Positions 7,045 through 14,292 of a stretch of DNA of 14,526 bases are shown here, in pieces; positions within the stretch are counted from its first letter, which is position 1, and every line of letters begins with the position of its first letter. The notes beneath the pieces were generated by a model, which did not search any database, was not told the DNA's origin, and was given only the letters and a program-made list of their open reading frames with translations. This stretch comes from an uncultured Lachnospiraceae bacterium (GTDB lineage: Bacteria; Bacillota; Clostridia; Lachnospirales; Lachnospiraceae), in the NCBI GenBank assembly GCA_910586005.1, contig CAJUHG010000068.1, positions 1 through 14,526 of the forward strand. The letters are read 5' to 3'. The position numbers were made by a program, and so were the translations under genes.

Positions 7045-7127
7045 AATTCTATGATAAGTAATGCATTTTTGCGCGAGATGACAGAAGCGTTCTTGAGATA
7101 GTATAGAAAAAGAGAAAGGAGAAGGAT

Positions 7128-8624
7128 ATGCCAATTCAGATTACTCCAAGTTTGAAAGAAAATATTGATAATTTTGAAACGCTCTTTTCAGATTGTGCTG
7201 ATATAAAAAAGCGGAAAATTAAAGTTGGACAGAAATTAGAACAGCAATGTTATATTGCTTATATAGAAGTTGCTATTAGCAATGTAGATTGGAAAGATTC
7301 GGCCGTGGGTAAATTTTTACAGGCACTGAGAAATTTACCAGAAGAGGAATTGGTGTCTTATGTAAAGCAAAATGTGGAGGGTATTTCAGATTCACAACCT
7401 TTTGCTACGATGGAAGATGCAGCCCAAGGAATGTTGACAGGAGATGTTTTATTTTTTCTAGATGGATATAACAAAGCTCTGAAAATTCCTGACAAGGGAT
7501 ATCCAGGAAGAGGAGTTTATGAGACAGAATCAGAAAAAGTGATTCGTGGTTCAAACGAAGGATTTTCTGAATCTATTAAGTTAAATACAGCCTTAATTCG
7601 AAAGCGGTTGCGTAGTCCCCATGTAAAAGTAAAAGAAAGTTTTGCAGGAAGAAGAACACATACGAATGTAGATTTAGTCTATATGAAAGATTTGATTTAT
7701 CCAGGAATGTTAGAAGAAATCGAAAAACGTTTAAAAGAATTTGAAATTGATGGTGCTTTGGATAGTGGAATTATTGAACAGTTGACAGAAAAACGGAAAT
7801 ATTCACCTTTTCCACAATTTCAAACAACCCAAAGACCAGATAGGGCCGCTATGGCTATTTTAGAAGGAAGGATTGTGTTGTTATCAGATAATTCTCCAGT
7901 TGCATTGATTCTTCCAGCAACTTATAATACTTTTATTCAGACAAGTGATGACTATTATAGTCGTTGGGAAATTGCTTCTTTTACTAGATTGTTGCGTTAT
8001 TTGGCCTCTTTTCTTGCTATGACACTTCCAGGGCTGTATTTGGCTATGACTAATTTTCACACACAAATTCTTCCTACTGATTTATTATTATCTTTGGCAG
8101 CAGCAAGACAAGGGGTACCATTTCCAGCAGCCGTAGAAATTGTTATTATGGAGCTTGCATTTGAACTTTTGCGAGAAGCTGGTGTAAGGTTACCAGGAGC
8201 TAATGGAAATACAATCGGCATTGTAGGTGGTTTGATTATTGGGCAAGCAGCCGTAGATGCCAATATTGTCAGTCCTATTGTAGTAATTGTTGTGGCATTA
8301 ACAGCACTTTGTTCTTTTGCAGTACCAAATGAAGAATTTGCCACAGCCTTTCGGATTTTAAAGTTTGTATTTATTTTCTTATGTGCATACTTGGGATTTT
8401 TTGGATTTTTATTAGGAATGCTTGGTATATTAATTCATCTATCTCATTTAGAAAGTTTTGGTATTCCTTATTTGGCACCTTTTGTAGGAGCAGACCTAAA
8501 TGGTTATCGAGATGAGAGGGATACATTTTTGCGTTTGCCTTTAAATTTTTTAAAGAAACGCCCTGTATATACTAGAGAGGGTGCACGTACTAGATTAAAA
8601 CTAAAAAAGCAGGAGAAAAAATAA
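7128..8624 (+). CDS. Spore germinant receptor A subunit (GerA/GerKA family)
   Basis: The largest subunit of a nutrient germinant receptor in the spore inner membrane; with the B and C subunits it senses nutrients and triggers germination. The 498 residues fit the family. Residues 1-240 are a soluble N-terminal region containing the conserved block PGRGVYETESEKVIRGSNEG (126-145) followed by FSESIKLNTALIRKRLR. Residues about 245-450 are the membrane region, with DDYYSRW (274-280) and REAGVRLP (349-356), then TIGIVGGLIIGQAAV and SPIVVIVVALTA. The tail is basic. AGGAG at 7117-7121 lies 6 nt before the ATG. It is first in an A-B-C operon. Expression is expected in the forespore from a sigma-G promoter, but no convincing one is visible. 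Which receptor type it is and which germinant it binds cannot be told from sequence. Confidence 0.95.
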   Translation: MPIQITPSLKENIDNFETLFSDCADIKKRKIKVGQKLEQQCYIAYIEVAISNVDWKDSAVGKFLQALRNLPEEELVSYVKQNVEGISDSQPFATMEDAAQGMLTGDVLFFLDGYNKALKIPDKGYPGRGVYETESEKVIRGSNEGFSESIKLNTALIRKRLRSPHVKVKESFAGRRTHTNVDLVYMKDLIYPGMLEEIEKRLKEFEIDGALDSGIIEQLTEKRKYSPFPQFQTTQRPDRAAMAILEGRIVLLSDNSPVALILPATYNTFIQTSDDYYSRWEIASFTRLLRYLASFLAMTLPGLYLAMTNFHTQILPTDLLLSLAAARQGVPFPAAVEIVIMELAFELLREAGVRLPGANGNTIGIVGGLIIGQAAVDANIVSPIVVIVVALTALCSFAVPNEEFATAFRILKFVFIFLCAYLGFFGFLLGMLGILIHLSHLESFGIPYLAPFVGADLNGYRDERDTFLRLPLNFLKKRPVYTREGARTRLKLKKQEKK

Positions 8625-8637
8625 TAAGGAGGAGAGT

Positions 8638-9744
8638 ATGTTTGCAGATAACTGGAAAATATCCTTACGGCAGATAAAAAGGCTTTTGATTTTAGACATA
8701 TTTGGATTGAGTAGTCTTATGCTCCCAAGGATTTTATCCTCTATGACAGGAGCAGATGGTATTTTCTGTCTTTTATTTGGAATGCTAGGAGGAATACTTT
8801 TGGTTTGGTTAATGCAAAAGAATCTTAAGAATATAAGGGGGAATTATTATAATTATATGATAGATGCTACAGGGCAAATAGTAGGAGATATCTTTATGGT
8901 ATTTTATTTTTTATACTTTGTTACCCTTTGCAGTTTTGTATTATATCAAACCACAAATCTTGTACTGACTTGGTTATTACCAGAAGGTTCTTATGTTTGG
9001 GTGAGTCTTCTATTATTATTGCTTGCAACTTATGGAACCATTCGAGGGATTGAAGGTAGAGCAAGAGTGTATGAGATTATTTTTTGGTTTTTAGGGATAC
9101 CTTTACTTGTAATGTTATTTTTGGCACTACGGGAAGTAAGAGTAGATTATTGGACACCCATTGTATCTTCTACAGGAGAAAATCTTTTTCATGGAACAAT
9201 TGCTTTTTTTATTTTTCTTTTACCTTTGACAGCTATTTTATTTTTAAAACCTTTTTGTAGAAAAAAAGACAAACTTGCCACCTGTGCAGGAAGTGCTCTT
9301 GGAATTGTAACATTGATGAATGGGATTATTTATTTAATTCTTTTGGGAGTATTTGGGCAAAATACTATGGGGATATTAAAACGTCCTATTATAACACTAA
9401 TGAGCATGATAAATCTACCAGGAGGATTTTTTACTAGGCAGGATGTGTTTATGACTGCTGTATGGTTTTTTGCATTATTTGCACTTTTGCATACAGGTTT
9501 ATTTCAAAGTACATTAATTCTAAAAGAATTATTTCATGAATCTGGAAATCGTTATAGTTTGTGTGTTTCCTTGCTAGTTGCATTTTTTTTGGGAGTAGGA
9601 TTCTTTGAAAATGTTTTTTGGGAAGAAATATATGAAATATATCAGAAATGGATTGTTCTACCAGGTATGGTGGGAATTTTATTGGTATTACCCTTAGCAT
9701 ACCATATCAAAACAACTTATACAGGTAGAAAGGGAGAAAAATAA
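8638..9744 (+). CDS. Spore germinant receptor B subunit, permease-like (GerB/GerKB family)
   Basis: The integral-membrane B subunit of the germinant receptor, related to amino-acid permeases of the APC superfamily and thought to take part in germinant recognition. Its 368 residues form about ten hydrophobic segments. The N-terminus ISLRQIKRLLILDIFGLSS, followed by LMLPRIL, is typical of the family, and so is the charged loop GIEGRARVYEIIF near 139-151. It begins 13 nt after the A subunit stop, with a near-perfect AAGGAGG at 8626-8632 spaced 5 nt. It ends one base before the C subunit start, so the three genes are one transcript. No frameshift or missing segment is visible. Confidence 0.93.
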   Translation: MFADNWKISLRQIKRLLILDIFGLSSLMLPRILSSMTGADGIFCLLFGMLGGILLVWLMQKNLKNIRGNYYNYMIDATGQIVGDIFMVFYFLYFVTLCSFVLYQTTNLVLTWLLPEGSYVWVSLLLLLLATYGTIRGIEGRARVYEIIFWFLGIPLLVMLFLALREVRVDYWTPIVSSTGENLFHGTIAFFIFLLPLTAILFLKPFCRKKDKLATCAGSALGIVTLMNGIIYLILLGVFGQNTMGILKRPIITLMSMINLPGGFFTRQDVFMTAVWFFALFALLHTGLFQSTLILKELFHESGNRYSLCVSLLVAFFLGVGFFENVFWEEIYEIYQKWIVLPGMVGILLVLPLAYHIKTTYTGRKGEK

Positions 9745-9745
9745 T

Positions 9746-10894
9746 ATGCAAAAAAGGTATGTGATAGGTGCATGTTTGGTGGGAATGGTATTTTCTTATA
9801 CAGGATGTGCTTCTACAGAATTGGAACATCGTAGTTTTCCGCTGGCTGTTGGAATTGATTTACAAGAAAGTGCATCTGCATTTGAACTTGAACAAGAAGC
9901 AAAAGATGATACTTTTGGAGAAAAAACAGAACAATCTCCCAACTTAATAGTAAGTTTTGATTTTCCAGACCTTGCGCAAATTTCAGAAAAAGGAAAAACA
10001 ATAGATACTGCTATGGGATTATCTTTAGAAGGAGCAGATATGTATCATGTGGAAAAATCTTATGAAAATAATACCAATCGTATCTTGGATTATAATCATA
10101 TGAAAGCAGTTGTGTTAGGAGAACAAATTTTTCAAGATGAGGAACAGTTAAGAGCTTTATTATTAGCTTGGGAGCAACGAGAAGCATCTGCTAGAAATAC
10201 GAGTCTTTTTGTAGGAAGCAAGACAGCAGCAGAAATATTAAGTCTTACAGAAGAAACAGAAGGTTCTATGGGGACTTATTTGGAAGAAATGTTAGAAAGT
10301 CAAAAGGATTTTAAACAAAATAAAATCGCAACCGTTGGAAATTTAATGAACCAGTGGCATAATCAAAATGAATTTTTGTTGATACCCGTATTGACAGAAC
10401 AAGGAAACCGTCCAGTGATTACTGGATATGCGGCAATTTTAAATTTTGATTATCAAGGAATTCTTACAGTAGAAGATGCCATGAAAGCATTTTTAAGTCA
10501 GGATTTATTGGAGAAATTTACTTGTGAAACCATAAAAAATCAGGTGGTAGAAATTTCAAATTTTCAAGTAAGTAAAAATATCAAACAGAAAGGAGAAATT
10601 CCTGTGGTTACAATATCTATTACAGGGAAAGGCAGGTTAAAAACAGGACAATATAATTCTGTTTCTGAACAATATCAACTGGAGAAAAAAATTGAAAAGC
10701 AGCTTACTGCAGATTTAATGGAAACAGCACAAAAATTAAAAGAGGAATATGGAATAGACATGACAAATAGTTTTGTTTCACTTGGGGGCTATAACCGTGA
10801 GTTGTATGAAAAATACAAGGATTTTCCAGATACTTATAATCGAGAGGTCCAACATGTATTCCAAGTAGATATATCTTTAATAAATTTGGAATAA
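9746..10894 (+). CDS. Spore germinant receptor C subunit, lipoprotein (Ger(x)C family)
   Basis: The lipid-anchored C subunit of the receptor, located on the outer face of the spore inner membrane. Its 382 residues start with a signal peptide (Lys3, Arg4, hydrophobic 5-18) ending at SYTGC, with the lipidated Cys predicted at 21. Tyr at the -3 position is unusual, since Leu is preferred there. The next block, ELEHRSFPLAVGIDLQ, is the typical Ger(x)C opening. The rest is soluble, and the C-terminal region contains the conserved-looking stretches EKKIEKQLTADLMETAQKL and YGIDMTNSF. The start follows the B stop by one base, with AGGGAG at 9731-9736. An 87-nt gap to spoIIR follows, without an obvious terminator. 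Confidence 0.93.
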   Translation: MQKRYVIGACLVGMVFSYTGCASTELEHRSFPLAVGIDLQESASAFELEQEAKDDTFGEKTEQSPNLIVSFDFPDLAQISEKGKTIDTAMGLSLEGADMYHVEKSYENNTNRILDYNHMKAVVLGEQIFQDEEQLRALLLAWEQREASARNTSLFVGSKTAAEILSLTEETEGSMGTYLEEMLESQKDFKQNKIATVGNLMNQWHNQNEFLLIPVLTEQGNRPVITGYAAILNFDYQGILTVEDAMKAFLSQDLLEKFTCETIKNQVVEISNFQVSKNIKQKGEIPVVTISITGKGRLKTGQYNSVSEQYQLEKKIEKQLTADLMETAQKLKEEYGIDMTNSFVSLGGYNRELYEKYKDFPDTYNREVQHVFQVDISLINLE

Positions 10895-10981
10895 ATTTAA
10901 ATTTTCTGGAAATACTTTCCTTAGCCGGCAAGAAGAACTGTTCTACATATGGGGACAGGGAGAATAAGGAAGGTATAAGAA
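10895..10981 (+). promoter_or_regulatory. Spacer before spoIIR with strong ribosome binding site
   Basis: AAGGAAGG at 10966-10973 lies 8 nt before the spoIIR ATG and fixes that start. AGAACTGTTCT (10934-10944), two 5-nt arms around a central T, is a small palindrome that might be an operator. GGGAGAATAA resembles a sigma-F -10, but it sits too close to the start codon and lacks a -35, so no promoter is claimed. Confidence 0.4.
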
Positions 10982-11602
10982 ATGAAAAAAACAGTAAAAA
11001 CAGGACTATTTGTTGCAATCGCATTGTTGTGTTTCTATGGATATTACCAATATAATCAACATCGTATGACAGAGGAAATTGCGGGAAAAATTATTCGATT
11101 TCATGTACGTGCCAACAGTGATACTACTATAGATCAAGAATTAAAATTAAAAGTGCGTGATGCTATTGGAGTTTATATGCAACCAATCATTTCAGATGTG
11201 TCTAATATTGAAGAAGGCCGTCAGATTATAAAAGAAAGTTTAAAGGATATTGAACAACAAGCAAGTCAAGTAATTGCGGCAGAAGGGTGTGACTATCAAG
11301 TAAATGCATCTTTGACAATTACAGATTTTCCAGAAAAAACATATGGGAATTATACATTTCCAGCGGGAAAATATGAGGCTCTTGAGGTAGTGATTGGAAA
11401 AGGAAAGGGACATAATTGGTGGTGTGTGATGTATCCAAATCTCTGTTTTGTAAATAGTACTTATGAAATTGTAGAGGAAGAAGCAGAAAAGACCTTAGAA
11501 CAAGTATTAACTCCAGAAGAATATAAAAGTCTGATGGAAGATAAAAACTATGAGATAAAATTTGTATTATTTGATTGGTTGAAAGAAAAATTTTGTTTTT
11601 AA
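10982..11602 (+). CDS. spoIIR: Stage II sporulation protein R
   Basis: A secreted signalling protein made in the forespore under sigma-F (known from Bacillus). It enters the space between the two membranes and stimulates the protease SpoIIGA to cleave pro-sigma-E in the mother cell. The 206 residues have an N-terminal membrane anchor or signal segment at 8-22. Two family blocks follow: IIRFHVRANSD at 37-47 with LKLKVRDAI at 54-62, and FPAGKYEALEVVIGKGKGHN at 126-145 with WWCVMYPNLCF at 146-156. Two cysteines, 148 and 155, lie in the second block. The length is close to that of other clostridial members. It follows the ger operon on the same strand after 87 nt. Whether it has its own promoter or is also read from the ger operon is open. 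The two are normally expressed at different stages, so a separate promoter is more likely. Confidence 0.95.
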   Translation: MKKTVKTGLFVAIALLCFYGYYQYNQHRMTEEIAGKIIRFHVRANSDTTIDQELKLKVRDAIGVYMQPIISDVSNIEEGRQIIKESLKDIEQQASQVIAAEGCDYQVNASLTITDFPEKTYGNYTFPAGKYEALEVVIGKGKGHNWWCVMYPNLCFVNSTYEIVEEEAEKTLEQVLTPEEYKSLMEDKNYEIKFVLFDWLKEKFCF

Positions 11603-11626
11603 TTGTTCTATATAGTTTCACTCATA

Positions 11627-11661
11627 ACAATAGAAAATTCCCATAACGTGTGTTCTATTCA
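11627..11661. repeat. Palindromic intergenic repeat, copy C
   Basis: It aligns without gaps to copy A (2211-2245) at 26 of 35 positions, including the whole left arm ACAATAGAAA and the right arm TTCTATT. The arms 11629-11635 and 11653-11659 pair over 7 bp. Most differences fall in the loop or the outermost bases. It lies 25 nt after the spoIIR stop, again directly downstream of a gene. Confidence 0.55.
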
Positions 11662-11716
11662 TACAAACATAGCAATCATTATATACATGTGTTATGATGA
11701 TTGCTATGTTTGTATG
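11660..11716. terminator. Long perfect hairpin between spoIIR and murI, likely terminator
   Basis: A perfect 20-bp inverted repeat (11660-11679 with 11697-11716) closes a 17-nt loop. No long T run follows (TTAATCTAG), so termination efficiency is uncertain, but the position after spoIIR and before murI fits an operon boundary. The loop contains ATATACATGTGT (11681-11692), which recurs exactly at 11784-11795, just before murI. Confidence 0.6.
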
Positions 11717-11821
11717 TTAATCTAGTTATGTAAAAAAATTGAAATTCCTTTTGAATGCTTGCATTTTTAGAATAAAACAGGTAATATACATGTGTATGAC
11801 CTATTTTATGGAGATAATAAA

Positions 11822-12655
11822 ATGAAACAAGCGTTTGAAAAGAAAAAATATGCCCCTATTGGAGTGTTTGATTCAGGAGTTGGAGGCTTGACTGTTGCTA
11901 GGGAGATTATGCGTCAGCTTCCACAAGAGAGGATTATTTATTTTGGAGATACTGCCCGTGTACCTTATGGAAGCAAATCTAAAGAAACAATTATTCGCTA
12001 TTCCAGACAAATTATTCATTTTTTAGAGAACAAAGGTGTGAAAGCAATTGTAGTTGCTTGTAATACGGCTAGTGCTTTTGCATTAGAGGAGATTCGCCCA
12101 GAAATGAAAATGCCAGTGATTGGTGTAGTGAAACCAGGTGCTAAAGTGGCTGCTGCAACTACTAAAAATGGTAAAATTGGTGTGATTGGGACAGAAGGAA
12201 CAATTGGAAGTCAGATTTATACAGAGATGATACATAGACATAATCCTGATACGGTAGTGATGGGAAAGGCTTGTCCTTTGTTTGTCCCATTAGTAGAAGA
12301 AGGTTGGTTGAAAGATTCTGTTACAATAGAAGTGGCGAAAAGATATCTTGCATCTTTTCAAGAGTCTGATATTGATACCCTAATTTTGGGGTGTACACAT
12401 TATCCTTTACTTCGATCTACTATTCGGGAAATTATGGGGGAAGGAGTAAATTTGGTTAATCCTGCCTATGAAACAGCTTGGGGATTAAAACGTTTGTTAG
12501 AGCAGCATCAGATTGCCAATGATGGAAAAAGTGAGGTCAATTCTGCTATGTATCAATTTTTTGTCAGTGATGCAGCAGAAAAATTTAAAAACTTTGCTAA
12601 TTCTATTTTGCCTTGTGAAATTAAAGAAGCACGATTAATACATATTGAGGAGTAA
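11822..12655 (+). CDS. murI: Glutamate racemase
   Basis: A cytoplasmic cofactor-independent racemase that converts L-glutamate to the D-glutamate needed for the peptidoglycan stem peptide. From the ATG at 11822 it has 277 residues. It shows GVFDSGVGGLTV with Asp17 and Ser18, YFGDTARVPYGSKS at 40-53, VACNTASA with catalytic Cys80, and LGCTHYPLL with catalytic Cys191 and neighbouring His193. The frame is open ten codons further to a GTG at 11792, but GGAG at 11810-11813 lies 8 nt before the ATG at 11822, and the extra residues are not conserved in the family, so the inner start is chosen. It is probably first in an operon with the DUF1934 gene, whose ribosome binding site lies in its last codons. 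Confidence 0.96.
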   Translation: MKQAFEKKKYAPIGVFDSGVGGLTVAREIMRQLPQERIIYFGDTARVPYGSKSKETIIRYSRQIIHFLENKGVKAIVVACNTASAFALEEIRPEMKMPVIGVVKPGAKVAAATTKNGKIGVIGTEGTIGSQIYTEMIHRHNPDTVVMGKACPLFVPLVEEGWLKDSVTIEVAKRYLASFQESDIDTLILGCTHYPLLRSTIREIMGEGVNLVNPAYETAWGLKRLLEQHQIANDGKSEVNSAMYQFFVSDAAEKFKNFANSILPCEIKEARLIHIEE

Positions 12656-12658
12656 AGT

Positions 12659-13111
12659 ATGACAAAAGATGTACTATTATCTATTAGTGGATTGCAGTTT
12701 ACAACAAGAGATGATGAAGAGGTGGAACCAGTAGAAGTAATAACAGCTGGTGATTATTATAAAAAAAATGGAAAACATTATATTATGTATGATGAGGTTA
12801 TGGAAGGATTTGATGGGAATACCAAAAATATTATTAAGTTGACAGAAGATTCTTTGGATATTACCAAAAAAGGAGTTTCCAACGTTCACATGATTTTTGA
12901 GAAAAATAAGAAAAATGTTTCCTATTATAATACACCTTTTGGAAGTATTTTAATTGGAATTAATGCAAAAAGTGTAGATATTGCAGAAACAGAAAATAAT
13001 ATTGATGTAAAAGTAAAGTATAATCTCGAAGTAAATTATGAACATTTAGCAGATTGTTCTATTACTATGAATATTAAATCAAAAGAAGCAGGAGATTTTA
13101 CCCTTTCTTAA
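12659..13111 (+). CDS. DUF1934 domain protein (YwiB-like beta-barrel)
   Basis: A 150-residue soluble protein with the alternating polar and hydrophobic strands of the DUF1934 / calycin-like family. No biochemical function is established for that family to my knowledge. Family-typical stretches are VLLSISGLQ at 5-13, KKNGKHYIMYDEVMEGF at 34-50, NIIKLTEDSLDITKKG at 57-72 and the C-terminal VKVKYNLEVN. There is no signal peptide or membrane segment. GAGGAG at 12647-12652, inside the end of murI, is its Shine-Dalgarno, and only three bases separate the two reading frames. Translational coupling to murI is therefore likely and hints at a link with wall synthesis, which is inference from context only. 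Confidence 0.85.
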   Translation: MTKDVLLSISGLQFTTRDDEEVEPVEVITAGDYYKKNGKHYIMYDEVMEGFDGNTKNIIKLTEDSLDITKKGVSNVHMIFEKNKKNVSYYNTPFGSILIGINAKSVDIAETENNIDVKVKYNLEVNYEHLADCSITMNIKSKEAGDFTLS

Positions 13112-13225
13112 ACTAGAAATATAGAAGAAAAAAGATACTTGTGATTTTTATAAGAAATCCTTTTCAGGAAATATATGTTTTTTAGAGTGAGAAGTAGAAA
13201 ACAAGAAGAGATAAAAAACTAAGAA

Positions 13226-13274
13226 AGGAGAGAAAGTTATTGTAAAAGTAATATTACAATAACAGAACAGTAGA
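13226..13274 (+). promoter_or_regulatory. Distant Shine-Dalgarno and intervening hairpin before galU
   Basis: AGGAGAG at 13226-13232 is the only good ribosome binding site before galU, but it lies 42 nt from the ATG. Between them GTTATTGTAA (13236-13245) pairs perfectly with 13254-13263 over 10 bp around an 8-nt loop. Folding the 28-nt hairpin away leaves about 14-16 unpaired bases between the Shine-Dalgarno and the start. An in-frame stop at 13260-13262 excludes a longer GalU. The arrangement suggests a structure-bridged or regulated ribosome binding site. Confidence 0.5.
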
Positions 13275-14165
13275 ATGAAAGTAAGAAAGGCCATTATTCC
13301 AGCAGCGGGATTAGGAACAAGATTTCTTCCTGCCACGAAGGCTCAACCAAAAGAAATGCTTCCAATTGTGGACAAACCTACTATTCAATATATTATTGAA
13401 GAAGCTGTGGCGGCAGGTATTCAAGATATTATTATTGTGACTGGGCGTAATAAGCGTTCCATTGAAGATCACTTTGACCGTTCTATTGAATTGGAATTAG
13501 AGTTGGAAAAAGGAAAAAAGCAGGAAATGCTTGATATGGTAAAGGAAATTTCTGAAAAGGCAAATATTCATTACATTCGCCAGAAGGAACCAAGAGGATT
13601 AGGACATGCTATATTGGCAGCTCAACATTTTATTGGAGAGGAACCTTTTGCGGTTCTTCTAGGAGATGATGTTGTAGTATCTAAGCAGCCTTGTTTGGGA
13701 CAAATGTTAGCTGTGTTCCGAGAATATCAGACATCTATTTTAGGGGTTCAGACAGTTGCTAGTGAAGTGGTAAGTAAATATGGGATTATTTCAGGTAAGC
13801 AAGTGGATAATCGAGTATACAAAGTAAATGATATGGTGGAAAAACCTTCATTAGAAGATGCTCCATCCAATATTGCAGTTTTGGGACGTTACATAATTAC
13901 ACCCGAAATTTTTCATTTTTTAGAAACGCAGGATGCAGGATGCGGTGGTGAAATTCAACTTACAGATGCTTTGAAACGTCTTGCAAAGGAACAGGCAATG
14001 TATGCTTATGATTTTAAAGGACATCGTTATGATGTAGGAACAAAGATAGGATTTATTCAGGCAAATGTTGAATTTGCATTACGCAGCGATGAGTTAAAAG
14101 ATGAGATGAAAGAATATTTGCAAAAACTTCATGATAATATGGAAGAGATGCTTCAATACGACTAA
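13275..14165 (+). CDS. galU: UTP--glucose-1-phosphate uridylyltransferase
   Basis: A cytoplasmic nucleotidyltransferase that makes UDP-glucose from UTP and glucose-1-phosphate, supplying sugars for envelope polysaccharides, glycolipids and galactose metabolism. The 296 residues match the bacterial GalU/GtaB family. The N-terminal nucleotide loop AIIPAAGLGTRFLPATKA (6-23) is followed by PKEMLPIVDKP. LLGDDVV carries metal-binding Asp131/Asp132, MVEKPS carries Glu189 and Lys190, and GGEIQLTDAL, YDFKGHRYDVGTKIGF complete the pattern. The family's conserved N-terminus begins right at this ATG, so the start is sound, although no Shine-Dalgarno lies in the usual position. Single gene, ending before a strong dyad at 14243-14288. 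Confidence 0.96.
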   Translation: MKVRKAIIPAAGLGTRFLPATKAQPKEMLPIVDKPTIQYIIEEAVAAGIQDIIIVTGRNKRSIEDHFDRSIELELELEKGKKQEMLDMVKEISEKANIHYIRQKEPRGLGHAILAAQHFIGEEPFAVLLGDDVVVSKQPCLGQMLAVFREYQTSILGVQTVASEVVSKYGIISGKQVDNRVYKVNDMVEKPSLEDAPSNIAVLGRYIITPEIFHFLETQDAGCGGEIQLTDALKRLAKEQAMYAYDFKGHRYDVGTKIGFIQANVEFALRSDELKDEMKEYLQKLHDNMEEMLQYD

Positions 14166-14227
14166 TATACATTTTTTATTTTCTCATAAGACAAGAGACA
14201 TAAGAAATATTTTTAAGGTTTTTCATT

Positions 14228-14292
14228 ATGGCCATTTGGCCATGTCACAAGATATGAATTTTTATTCATTAATTCATATCTTGTGACATTTT
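14228..14292 (+). terminator. Double hairpin terminator between galU and the convergent gene
   Basis: A perfect 18-bp stem (14243-14260 with 14271-14288) with a 10-nt loop is followed by TTTT on the plus strand. A second compact dyad, TGGCCA/TGGCCA (ATGGCCA at 14228-14234, its complement at 14237-14243), abuts it. It lies between convergent gene ends and probably stops galU transcription. A minor role for the minus strand is possible, but there is no T run on that side. Confidence 0.7.

Noticed and set aside
7060..7103. Sigma-G promoter for the ger operon
   Set aside because: GATAGTA near 7097 resembles a sigma-G -10, but the sequence at the right distance upstream is a poor -35 match. It is too weak to call.
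13239..13262. Short leader peptide before galU initiated at ATT
   Set aside because: An ATT start is very rare, the peptide would be seven residues, and the sequence is better explained as a hairpin arm.
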